Of a stretch of 46,712 bases of DNA, positions 40,235 to 46,712 are shown one piece after another. The first letter of the stretch is position 1, and each line of letters opens with the position of its first letter. The stretch comes from a virus: positions 1 through 46,712 of the IMG/VR virus record IMGVR_UViG_3300035698_017135. One strand, written 5' to 3'. Under the pieces are notes generated by a model. The model worked only from the letters and a program-made list of their open reading frames with translations, did not search any database and was not told where the DNA came from. The translations under genes were made by a program, and so were the position numbers.

Positions 40235-40812
40235 TGGACAAGCACCGCAACAGTGGAGAAACTCTCCGCCCTCACGATTTCATGTTCACCTACCCCGGCA
40301 AAGGCTTCAACCTTTTGGAGTCCGACCCGGACATTCTCGACATTGCCCACGGGTTGAGCATGCAGTGCCGATTCAACGGGCATGTGAAGAGCTTCTACTC
40401 TGTCGCGGAGCACTGCGTGAACGTCGCCATGATCCTCCGAGACCAGAACACTTCGGCGGAGCTACAGCTCGCCGGGCTCCTCCATGACGCAGGGGAGTCC
40501 TACCTTGGGGACATTACCGTGCCCGTAGCGCTGACCTGTGACATCTCGGAGGTGCGCACCCTAGAGAAGCGAATCATGCACCGTGTGTGTGATATGGCGG
40601 GGATCTGCCCCAGCTTCTTGAACCACGCGAAGCTCCACCAGGCGGACCAGGACATGGGGCGACTCGAGATCCAGAAGCTGATCCCGCAACACCATGACAT
40701 GATCTCCTTCGAAGACCTGCCCCTTGGCATCCCGATCCGCAGCTGGGCCCCAGAGCAAGCGCGGAAGGCCTTCTTGGATTGGTACGACTTCCTGAGAGGA
40801 AAGCTCTCGTGA
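40234..40812 (+). CDS. HD-domain phosphohydrolase, YfbR-like (192 aa)
   Basis: The product has FYSVAEHCVNVAMIL with His60, GLLHDAGES with His84-Asp85, and a later Asp in HQADQDMGRLE. This order is that of HD nucleotidases such as YfbR (deoxynucleoside 5'-monophosphatase). It could hydrolyse host or phage dNMPs and so shape the nucleotide pool; with the dNMP kinase it makes sense as pool control. It is coupled to the polymerase by a GTGA overlap. An AGGAGG site precedes its ATG. Confidence 0.8.
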   Translation: MDKHRNSGETLRPHDFMFTYPGKGFNLLESDPDILDIAHGLSMQCRFNGHVKSFYSVAEHCVNVAMILRDQNTSAELQLAGLLHDAGESYLGDITVPVALTCDISEVRTLEKRIMHRVCDMAGICPSFLNHAKLHQADQDMGRLEIQKLIPQHHDMISFEDLPLGIPIRSWAPEQARKAFLDWYDFLRGKLS

Positions 40813-42854
40813 GACTACTGGCGATTGACACCGAGACCACACTTATTCCACCGCAGGGAACGGACAAGGTCAACACGCGCCACCACGTGCCAGACCTGAT
40901 CGTCACGACGTACTCCAACCGCAACGAGCGCGGCGAAATGAAGTCGGGGCTTCTCATGTGGGACGACCGCCAGTCGCACCACGACCTGTTTGCCCAGGAC
41001 GACGACGTGACCTTCGTGTTCCACAACGTAGCGTTCGACCTCGCAGTTCTGACCAAGGCTTTCCCGGAGCTGCGGGAGCGGCTGCAGAATCTCGTGAAGC
41101 AGGGCCGTGTGCTGGACACTCGAGTCATGTACCTACTGCGGAACACGGACCCAGCCGACCGGGCGATCACCCTCGCTCGGCTGGCGAAGGAGTTCCTTGG
41201 CGTAATCATGGAGAAAGGGGACGTTCGTACCTCATTCCGGAGAAACGTCCACCTTTCAAAGGAGCAGAGGGAGTATGCCATCGGCGACACCGAGCGCACG
41301 CTCGAGGTCGCGGAATCTCTCCTGAAGTTCGGTTACGGCACGATGCGTAACCACTACAAGGCGCCACCTCCCCAGAAGCTCATTGCGGCGAACCAGATCT
41401 GTGATCTCCCCGAACCCGACATTCTCTACTCCTCGGCCGCGGCCTGGTGCGCCTGGTACCTCGTCCCAACAGGAATGAAGGTCAACCGGGAGAACCTCGC
41501 CACGATCCATGGTGAGTTCGGCGAGAAGGCCACGACGCTCCGAGTCGCACTGATCGGCGAAGGCTTGGCACGCATGGAGCGCAAGCCGAAGGTCACGCCG
41601 GTGAACCGCGGTAAGCTCACCGGGACGTCCGACATGGGGCGCAGGTGGGAGCCCTACTCTCTCGAACCCCCCACTCTCGCTCGGGTCTGGAAAGGCCACA
41701 TGGAGACCGTCGAAGCGAAGGTGGTCATGAATCAGTCCGCCATTCGCGACGAGTTTCGACTGTTTGCTAAGGATCATGAGTTCAATCCTCCGATTTCGGG
41801 TAAGACAGGCCAGATCTCGCTGAAACGAGACGACTGGAAGGACTACGAGAAGATGCTGCCCGGCGCGCTCCGGACCTACATGAAGTTCCAGCGCGTGAAC
41901 AAGTATCTGACCGCATTCCTCCAGCCCCTCATTCGTGCCAACGCACATGAGGCGAAGGCGTCATATTGGATTCCGGGAGCGGTGACTGGCCGCTGGGCGT
42001 GCTCCAAACCAAACCTACAACAGGTTCCCAAAGCGGGCAACATCCGCTCGATCTACATGCCGCGGGAGGGGCGCATCTTCGTCCAGGCGGACTACCCCAC
42101 GCTCGAGCTGTACACTCTCGCCCACTCCATGCACTGCATGGGGATCGAGGGGCCGCTGCTCGAGTCGCTGCAGTCGAAGGTGGACATCCACATCATGACG
42201 GCGGCGCTCATGTACGGCAAAGAGCCTGGTGACGTAGCTAGTGAGGAACGGCAAGCGGCGAAGGTGGCCAACTTCGGGCTGCCGGGGGGCATGGGCGTGC
42301 GGCGCTTCTTCATGCAGTCCAAGATCATGGACCTCGGTTGGACCCGAGACCAGGCCTACAAGATCCGCAACAAGTGGTTTGCGGCGTACCCCGACATTCG
42401 GGAGTACCTCTCGCTGTTCGACGTCAACGCCTACAAGCAAATGAAGCCCCACGGCATGGAGACGCGGGAGTGGTTGGAGCGACTCGGGTTTGACCCCGAC
42501 GACACCTGGCCGACTAGCTTCGACGTGATTCAGAAGATCAACCGCGGCGGGATCTACACCGTAGTGCTCCCGTCCGGCCGCCGCATCCCCGATCGTGGGT
42601 ACAGCGCAGCGGCGAACTCCTTCTTCCAAGGCATGGGTTCCGACGTGGTAACCCGGGCCTTCAATCTGGCGTGTGAGGCCCCCCTCGAAGTGGTCTCCGT
42701 GGTACACGACAGTCTCACGCTTGAGACCGAGATCGGAGCGGAGCACCTCGAAGGACAGCTCTTGTGCAAGCTCATGGGCGACGCTCTAATCGAAGCGTGC
42801 CCCTCAGTGCCGCGCCCCATTTTCGAGTACGACGTGAACGAGGTATGGAAATGA
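40809..42854 (+). CDS. DNA polymerase, family A, with 3'-5' exonuclease (681 aa)
   Basis: The N-terminal half is a proofreading exonuclease: exo I IDTETT near residue 6, exo II FVFHNVAFDLAVL, and exo III YAIGDTERT. The C-terminal half has polymerase motif A (QADYPTLELYTLA), motif B (RQAAKVANFGLPGGMG), and motif C (VVHDSLTLE). Motif C has Ser after HD, where Glu is usual in Escherichia coli Pol I. There is no 5'-nuclease domain. The GTG at 40809 overlaps the HD stop. Size and arrangement are as in T7-like and other podovirus polymerases. No thioredoxin-binding loop can be judged by eye. Confidence 0.95.
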   Translation: MRLLAIDTETTLIPPQGTDKVNTRHHVPDLIVTTYSNRNERGEMKSGLLMWDDRQSHHDLFAQDDDVTFVFHNVAFDLAVLTKAFPELRERLQNLVKQGRVLDTRVMYLLRNTDPADRAITLARLAKEFLGVIMEKGDVRTSFRRNVHLSKEQREYAIGDTERTLEVAESLLKFGYGTMRNHYKAPPPQKLIAANQICDLPEPDILYSSAAAWCAWYLVPTGMKVNRENLATIHGEFGEKATTLRVALIGEGLARMERKPKVTPVNRGKLTGTSDMGRRWEPYSLEPPTLARVWKGHMETVEAKVVMNQSAIRDEFRLFAKDHEFNPPISGKTGQISLKRDDWKDYEKMLPGALRTYMKFQRVNKYLTAFLQPLIRANAHEAKASYWIPGAVTGRWACSKPNLQQVPKAGNIRSIYMPREGRIFVQADYPTLELYTLAHSMHCMGIEGPLLESLQSKVDIHIMTAALMYGKEPGDVASEERQAAKVANFGLPGGMGVRRFFMQSKIMDLGWTRDQAYKIRNKWFAAYPDIREYLSLFDVNAYKQMKPHGMETREWLERLGFDPDDTWPTSFDVIQKINRGGIYTVVLPSGRRIPDRGYSAAANSFFQGMGSDVVTRAFNLACEAPLEVVSVVHDSLTLETEIGAEHLEGQLLCKLMGDALIEACPSVPRPIFEYDVNEVWK

Positions 42855-43189
42855 AAGACGTGTTTCTAGGGCTGTTGATACTAGCTGGAGCAATGATAGC
42901 CCTGATAACCCTGCTCAACTTCGCCAGAGAATGGCGCATGGAGGATGGCCACAGCCTGGCGTCTAAGCAGATCTCTCTAGAAGAGTTCAAGGTCGAGACA
43001 GCCAAGAACGCCGAGATTGAGATCGCGGGAATCACAGCCTCTTACAAGGTCGAGATCGAGAGGGTTTACTGGCAAGGCGTGTGGAACTTCGTCCACTACA
43101 TTGGCACAGCGCTCGAGAAGATTGGCGCTGTGATTGACAATCTGTTCGACTCGGAAGAACAACAACTGCAAAGGCTCAAACGAAGATGA
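42851..43189 (+). CDS. Membrane-anchored helical protein (112 aa)
   Basis: The ATG at 42851 (ATGA overlap with polymerase) gives a membrane helix near residues 3-24 (VFLGLLILAGAMIALITLLNF), then a long charged helical part (LEEFKVETAKNAEIEIAG, and a later LFDSEEQQLQRLKRR end). One N-terminal anchor with a helical soluble part suggests a membrane-tethered factor. It could anchor replication to the membrane, or be a holin-like protein. No direct evidence for either. Confidence 0.55.
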   Translation: MKDVFLGLLILAGAMIALITLLNFAREWRMEDGHSLASKQISLEEFKVETAKNAEIEIAGITASYKVEIERVYWQGVWNFVHYIGTALEKIGAVIDNLFDSEEQQLQRLKRR

Positions 43190-43458
43190 GAGAATTCGCA
43201 GACGCCGTTCTCACCTTTTGCGCTGTCATGGGGGCTGGCATCCTCTGTGTGTTGACCGTGGGCATCTTCTTCGTCGCCAAGGAGTGGATGTGGGAGCGCC
43301 GCTCTCGTTCCATAAGGTGCTCAAACTTCTACAAAATGTTCCGGGAGCTACGTTCGGGAGCAAACGAAATGCATGAAATGTGGCTCGAGTCCCACGGGCC
43401 TTGTGAGGCGACAGAATACCTCAAGGAAGTACTAGAGAGGGCCAATGAGCAACCCTAA
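43186..43458 (+). CDS. Membrane-anchored protein (90 aa)
   Basis: This 90-residue protein has a hydrophobic segment near residues 8-31 (VLTFCAVMGAGILCVLTVGIFF), a Trp-rich juxtamembrane part (KEWMWERRSR), then a helical polar C-terminus. It follows the previous membrane protein by an ATGA overlap, so the two may form a pair. The function is unknown; a membrane-linked replication or lysis role is speculation. Confidence 0.55.
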   Translation: MREFADAVLTFCAVMGAGILCVLTVGIFFVAKEWMWERRSRSIRCSNFYKMFRELRSGANEMHEMWLESHGPCEATEYLKEVLERANEQP

Positions 43459-44284
43459 GAACCACAGCTTCTCCCGCATGGACACGTTCCTGAACAAGTG
43501 CCAGCGTGCGCACGCTTTCGACGCTCTGATTCCAGAGGTGAAGAAGAATGCGATCCTGGCCAAGGGTTCACACGTCCACGACGGGCTCGAGTGTCTCGCC
43601 AACCTCATGATCAAGGAAGGAATGACTGCGCTCGAGGCCGCAGAGGAAGTTGCCACGAACCAGCCCGAAGGGTACCTGAAGGAGCCGGAGTTCGCGAACT
43701 ACATGCACCGCGGCGCCGAGGTGTTCCAGTACATTAAGCCGGTCGTTGCGGAGGAGTGGTTCGAGCTCCGAATCCCTGACGAGGTCGGGCAACCGAAGCT
43801 CGTGGGTAAGATCGATCTGCGGTCCTCTGTCGTCCCCGGCTTTGACCACAACGGTCTTCCTGCGACCATCCTGAAGGAAGCCCAGTGTGTGCTTGACCAC
43901 AAGACCACGGGCAACCCGAAGAATATCAAGTCTCACTACGAGGCGAAGAACTCCCTGCAGCTGCGCATCTACTGCATGGTCACCGGAGCCCGGCATGCTG
44001 GGTTCCTCTACTACCTCCCGACCGGCCCCGTAAGAGGCGTAGTCGTGGAGTTTTCTGACGAAGACATCGAACTCACAAGAAAGTACTTGCAAGAGAACAT
44101 GCAAGTGATAGACTGGCGCTGGATGGAAGCCAAGCGAGTTTCGGGGTGCGGCAACGGAGCACCCGAAGTCCACGGTTTCAACTTGCGACCTTTCTCCCTC
44201 TCACCAACGCCAGGGTACGGTTTGTGCCAGGCAAAGTACTGCCGACATTGGGACCAATGTCTCGGCCGAAAGGATTCAGATTGA
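43445..44284 (+). CDS. PD-(D/E)XK exonuclease, RecB/Cas4-like, with probable Fe-S cluster (279 aa)
   Basis: The nuclease motifs are VGKIDL (catalytic Asp) and VLDHKTT (Asp-x-Lys), with SLQLRIYCM as the QxxxY region. One Cys near residue 19 (KCQRAH) and three near the C-terminus (CQAKYCRHWDQC) can form the four-Cys iron-sulfur cluster typical of AddB/Cas4-type nucleases. It probably degrades or processes DNA ends in replication or recombination. It overlaps the upstream membrane gene by 14 bases and the next by four. Not linked to any CRISPR array here. Confidence 0.85.
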   Translation: MSNPKNHSFSRMDTFLNKCQRAHAFDALIPEVKKNAILAKGSHVHDGLECLANLMIKEGMTALEAAEEVATNQPEGYLKEPEFANYMHRGAEVFQYIKPVVAEEWFELRIPDEVGQPKLVGKIDLRSSVVPGFDHNGLPATILKEAQCVLDHKTTGNPKNIKSHYEAKNSLQLRIYCMVTGARHAGFLYYLPTGPVRGVVVEFSDEDIELTRKYLQENMQVIDWRWMEAKRVSGCGNGAPEVHGFNLRPFSLSPTPGYGLCQAKYCRHWDQCLGRKDSD

Positions 44285-44583
44285 CTAGTGCTGCTGATCT
44301 CGCGAAACACGTTGGGGGCTTCTTCACTGTTGCAGAAGCTGCGGACCTCCCCGCAGACAACGTTTTCACCGTCGTAAAGGCCGGCCTCAAGGAGGTCGGG
44401 CAGGGGTCGAAGGCGGAGGAGAAGCCGGTCCTCGAGTTCCTCGAAACCAAGAAGGCCCTCGTCCTCAACAAGGGTCGGTGCAAGGACCTCGCAACCCTCT
44501 TTGGGGACGATGACCTCAAAGGGAAAAGGATCCGTCTGTTCACGGAGGGCGGTGACCCGATCTCCATCATCTCGCCTGAGTAG
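44281..44583 (+). CDS. Unknown protein downstream of exonuclease (100 aa)
   Basis: A TTG at 44281 in a TTGA overlap follows a good AAAGGA site six bases upstream. The 100-residue product starts with a helix (SAADLAKHVGGFFTVAEAADL), then Val/Phe-rich strands (NVFTVVKAGLKEVG), and ends with strands (KGKRIRLFTEGGDPISIIS). A small OB-like or beta domain is possible. Its place after a nuclease may point to a DNA-binding partner, but I have no motif for that. Confidence 0.6.
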   Translation: MTSAADLAKHVGGFFTVAEAADLPADNVFTVVKAGLKEVGQGSKAEEKPVLEFLETKKALVLNKGRCKDLATLFGDDDLKGKRIRLFTEGGDPISIISPE

Positions 44584-44589
44584 TTTTAT

Positions 44590-44646
44590 GGGCCCGGGGA
44601 CTTGCGGTGCTGATATAGGCAGCATGCGAAGAACCGGGCCCCTTTT
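44590..44646 (+). terminator. Long GC-rich hairpin with T tract, probable terminator
   Basis: GGGCCCGG (44590-44597) pairs with CCGGGCCC (44634-44641), followed by C and four T. Inside are further pairings: CTTGC with GCGAAG around a bulge, and TGCTG with CAGCA around a seven-base loop. The extended, structured form is unusual for a simple terminator and could be a structured RNA, but its place between two gene groups suits termination or mRNA 3'-end protection. Confidence 0.6.
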
Positions 44647-44660
44647 GTAGGAAGGCAGAA

Positions 44661-44852
44661 ATGTCTGAGAGTGAAATCCGCCAGCTCCGGCTGGAAGTGG
44701 GCCGCTTGAACACGGCTCTGATCGCCGCCCGCAACGGCAACCGACAGAAGCGCGACGACTTCGCGAACAAGGTGAGTGCCGAACTCGCCGTGATTGTCAT
44801 GCGGCTGGACGAGCTTGAAGCGAAGCTCGCAGCCTGGGAAGAGGAGAGCTAA
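44661..44852 (+). CDS. Small coiled-coil protein (63 aa)
   Basis: The ATG at 44661 follows a GGAAGG site. The 63-residue product is one helix with heptad-like hydrophobics (IRQLRLEVGRLNTAL, AVIVMRLDELEAKLAAW), suggesting a dimeric coiled coil. It ends directly before the dNMP kinase start with no gap. Its function is unknown. Confidence 0.6.
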   Translation: MSESEIRQLRLEVGRLNTALIAARNGNRQKRDDFANKVSAELAVIVMRLDELEAKLAAWEEES

Positions 44853-45419
44853 ATGTTCATTGGATTCGTCGGGGAGGCGCGCTCCGGTAAAGACAGCGCC
44901 GCCGGTTACTTGTTCGAGCACCACAAGGACAAGGTCAGTAAGGCGCTCTCGTTCGCCAGCCCCCTGAAGGACGCTGCCATCGAGATCTTCGACCTTGACT
45001 TCAATGAGGTCCAAGGACTGGACGGGTACGATCGTGAGGCCATTCACCCTGACTGGGGCATTTCCGTTCGACAGATCCTCCAGGACTTGGGCACGGTTGT
45101 ACGCCAAACGTTTGGCGAGGACCACTGGGTCAAACGCACCCTTAACGGCGACCCCGAGAACACCATTATCACCGATGTCCGGTATGAGAATGAGGTCTCG
45201 GCCATCCGTGCTGCTGGGGGGACGATCATTGGACTGATCCGAACGGGCGACGACGCGCCTGAAGTGCGGCAGCACAGCTCAGAAGAAATGGCCCGGACGC
45301 GCTTGCACGAGGTTTCGGACCATGTCATCTCTGCTTCGACGTTGGGCGAGCTCTTTAGGAAGCTCGACACTCTTATGGGCGAACTTTCCGAACGCGGATC
45401 ACCATCCCTCTTGGGATAG
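44853..45419 (+). CDS. Deoxynucleoside monophosphate kinase (188 aa)
   Basis: It has a Walker A loop IGFVGEARSGKDSAAGYL (GEARSGKDS), a helix-rich core with WGISVRQILQDLGTVVRQTFGEDHW, and the strand NTIITDVRYENEVSAIRAAGG. These fit phage dNMP kinases like T4 gp1 and related P-loop kinases, including the QxxGTxxxR and DVRxxNE features. It phosphorylates dNMPs from host DNA breakdown for phage synthesis. Its 3' end overlaps the antiparallel 88-residue gene by 47 bases. Confidence 0.85.
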   Translation: MFIGFVGEARSGKDSAAGYLFEHHKDKVSKALSFASPLKDAAIEIFDLDFNEVQGLDGYDREAIHPDWGISVRQILQDLGTVVRQTFGEDHWVKRTLNGDPENTIITDVRYENEVSAIRAAGGTIIGLIRTGDDAPEVRQHSSEEMARTRLHEVSDHVISASTLGELFRKLDTLMGELSERGSPSLLG

Positions 45420-45639
45420 TAGTCACCCCACCAATAGTGCCGTCGGCCTCTTCCCAGTCCTCGAAGAGGCTGTCGGCCAACATGACTGCTAGCTCGTTTG
45501 CCTGAATGAAGAAGCCGAGGGTGCGACAACGCATCTTCGGCCACTTCACTTCCTTGACTCCCACCCAGCCCGAATCCCCCGTGGCATCATCCCAGGTAAT
45601 CTCCACCCGGTCGCCCGCCTTCAACTTCTCGATCTTCAT
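45373..45639 (-). CDS. Unknown small protein at late-unit end (88 aa)
   Basis: The product has a beta-rich look: LKAGDRVEITWDDATGDSGW, VGVKEVKWPKMRCRTLGFFI, and a GGVTTIPRGMVIRVRKVRP end. A small beta-barrel is possible. It starts in an ATGA overlap with the PAS gene stop and ends 47 bases inside the 3' end of the opposite-strand dNMP kinase, so two transcripts converge here. It is the final gene of the late unit. Function unknown. Confidence 0.6.
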   Translation of the reverse strand: MKIEKLKAGDRVEITWDDATGDSGWVGVKEVKWPKMRCRTLGFFIQANELAVMLADSLFEDWEEADGTIGGVTTIPRGMVIRVRKVRP

Positions 45640-46265
45640 TTGTCCCTTTGCAGGTGGCGGATGATCGTGTCAAGGTTCCTGTCCATTCGATCGAACTTCT
45701 TCTCGAGCCTCGCGTCGTTCTGTTTCCCTTCCTCGATACTCTTCTCAATGTTGCCTACCCACGACCAAGCGGTGGTCGACACCGCCGAGATCGCCACCAG
45801 TACCGCCGAGATGATGCGCTTCCACGGAATCACCGAGAGGATCTCGACCTGCTCGACACCCTCCTTCGGGCCCGTGATCTGCCCTTCAGGGGAGACCATG
45901 ACCATAGCTCTGCGCTCCGTCGCGTACACGCAGAAGTGCTGGAACTCCTCGTCCTCGAACACCCCAACCACCTGTAGATGGACACTCGCCGTCCCGCCGC
46001 CCTTGCGGAGGTACGTTTTGTTCATGTCAAACGACTCACGTTGGCCCGAAAGAATCTGCCCCACCATTGCAAGATCGTGAGGCACGTCGTCCGGGTCGGT
46101 GATACTCATCCAGGTGCGGAGCAACAGCTCCGAAGCGCTGTAGCCTGTGAGCAATTCATAGGCCGGGTTCACCCAGAGGAACTGCCCCTCCCGGTGTACC
46201 AGCGCCATAGCTGAATCGTTGTGCTCTGCGAAGACCGAGAAGTCTCGTTGGTTGGGCTGGATCAC
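45636..46265 (-). CDS. Membrane protein with N-terminal PAS domain (209 aa)
   Basis: Residues 8-118 have a PAS fold sequence: FSVFAEHNDSAMALVHREGQ, FLWVNPAYELLTGYSASELL, SITDPDDVPHDLAMVGQIL, YLRKGGGTASVHLQVVGVFE. One membrane helix follows at about 151-171 (IISAVLVAISAVSTTAWSWVG), then a coiled coil (LEKKFDRMDRNLDTIIRHL). There is no kinase or other output domain. PAS domains sense ligands, light or redox in bacteria and are rarely seen as virus-encoded membrane proteins. It is coupled by ATGA to the giant virion protein, so it is made late. Candidates are a signalling decoy, a lysis-timing protein, or a virion-membrane factor; none is shown. Confidence 0.8.
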   Translation of the reverse strand: MIQPNQRDFSVFAEHNDSAMALVHREGQFLWVNPAYELLTGYSASELLLRTWMSITDPDDVPHDLAMVGQILSGQRESFDMNKTYLRKGGGTASVHLQVVGVFEDEEFQHFCVYATERRAMVMVSPEGQITGPKEGVEQVEILSVIPWKRIISAVLVAISAVSTTAWSWVGNIEKSIEEGKQNDARLEKKFDRMDRNLDTIIRHLQRDK

Positions 46266-46650
46266 TGGCGGGCTTCCTTAAGCACCTGGTTCGCGCGCAT
46301 GTACTTGTCCACAGTGAGATCCTCGATCTGTTCGCGGGCTTCGGCGTTCGCGTGCCACAGGCTGGTGACTTCGTGCATCAGCGCTAGCTTCTGCTTGTTC
46401 TTGTCAGAGATGTCGGACCGTAGCTCGAGGGTCTTCTCGATTAGATTCATGGTCTGGGAGAGCTCTTCCGAGTTAGCCGGTCCACGCAACCCTCCGCTAC
46501 GAGTGAGCGCATACTGCCTGAAGAGGTTGTCAACCATCTCGTCCGGCGCGCCCCTGGTCGTCATCATCCGCGCGACAATGAAGCCGCGTCGAAGCACACT
46601 CATACTCTCAAGTGCCTCGTCATACCCATCACCCATTTGAAGCATGCGCG
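46198..46650. repeat. Direct terminal repeat, right copy
   Basis: This matches bases 1-453 with six differences. It contains the start of the PAS gene and the 3' end of the giant virion protein gene. It closes the circular map: PAS gene start and giant gene stop lie next to each other here exactly as at the left end. Confidence 0.95.
46262..46650 (-). CDS. Giant virion protein, C-terminal fragment (duplicate of the left-end copy)
   Basis: These bases encode the last ~128 residues of the giant virion protein a second time. The copy differs from the left one by an Arg in place of Leu (residue shared at KYMxANQVL). Upstream of 46650 the frame continues only into the fold-back bases, so any longer reading is artificial. 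Confidence 0.85.
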
Positions 46651-46712
46651 ACGAGGCACTTGAGAGTATGAGTGTGCTTCGACGCGGCTTCATTGTCGCG
46701 CGGATGATGACG
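46559..46712. repeat. Terminal fold-back (inverted repeat), probable assembly artefact
   Basis: The last 63 bases, 46650-46712, are the exact reverse complement of 46559-46621. The corresponding stretch at 362-424 in the left copy does not have this mirror next to it, so the mirror is not a genomic feature. Such junctions are typical of amplification chimeras or hairpin reads. Confidence 0.9.

Noticed and set aside
43445-44284. Cas4-like nuclease as part of a CRISPR system
   Set aside because: No repeat-spacer array and no other cas gene is present; such nucleases are common in phage replication units.
46650-46693. A different N-terminus for the second copy of the giant protein
   Set aside because: The bases are the fold-back mirror of nearby sequence, so the reading is artificial.

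Overview
The window is the genome of a tailed, probably short-tailed (podovirus-like), double-stranded DNA phage, nearly complete and most likely assembled from a metagenome. Bases 1-453 recur at 46198-46650 with six differences, so one genome round is about 46.2 kb. The last 63 bases are an exact fold-back of nearby sequence and look like an assembly or amplification artefact. There is no integrase and no phage RNA polymerase, so a lytic phage using host RNA polymerase is the simplest reading. A lipobox-bearing spanin candidate implies a host with an outer membrane. A secreted protein with a dockerin-like calcium loop is of a kind common in planctomycetes and other environmental bacteria, but the host cannot be fixed from this.

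The leftward (minus strand) late unit starts near 29.8 kb and reads down to 1, then continues through the circular joint to 45.4 kb. In order it encodes a GIY-YIG nuclease, a GroES-like co-chaperonin, an HNH nuclease, small terminase, HNH, large terminase, five tRNA or tRNA-like genes, a candidate unimolecular spanin, a glycosyltransferase, portal, a small protein, scaffold, HNH, major capsid protein and two beta-rich structural proteins. It goes on with two small unknowns, a 900-residue two-domain glycosyltransferase, an HNH overlapping its tail, an adaptor (gp11-like), a tail nozzle (gp12-like), three tandem related tail proteins, three smaller ejection-type proteins, a 2331-residue giant virion protein, a membrane protein with a PAS domain, and an 88-residue protein.

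The rightward (plus strand) unit starts near 29.8 kb and meets the late unit tail-to-tail at 45.4 kb. Its first part is small accessory genes: a sigma-region-4-like HTH protein, a GP88-like protein, a DUF932-like protein, a secreted dockerin/DUF1566-like protein, several Cys-rich or one-helix proteins, and a hexapeptide acyltransferase. Its last part is DNA metabolism: an AAA+ helicase-like ATPase, an HD phosphohydrolase, a family A DNA polymerase with proofreading domain, a RecB/Cas4-like nuclease with a probable Fe-S cluster, and a dNMP kinase.

Genes are packed with ATGA, GTGA or TAATG overlaps, implying extensive translational coupling. The points most worth a second look are the 140-nt composite tRNA-like gene, the initiator-like tRNA, the PAS-domain membrane protein coupled to the giant ejection protein, the HNH gene dual-coding with a glycosyltransferase tail, the three tandem receptor-binding-type paralogues, the secreted dockerin-like protein, the u-spanin candidate without a recognisable endolysin, and a 20-base motif repeated in non-coding DNA.
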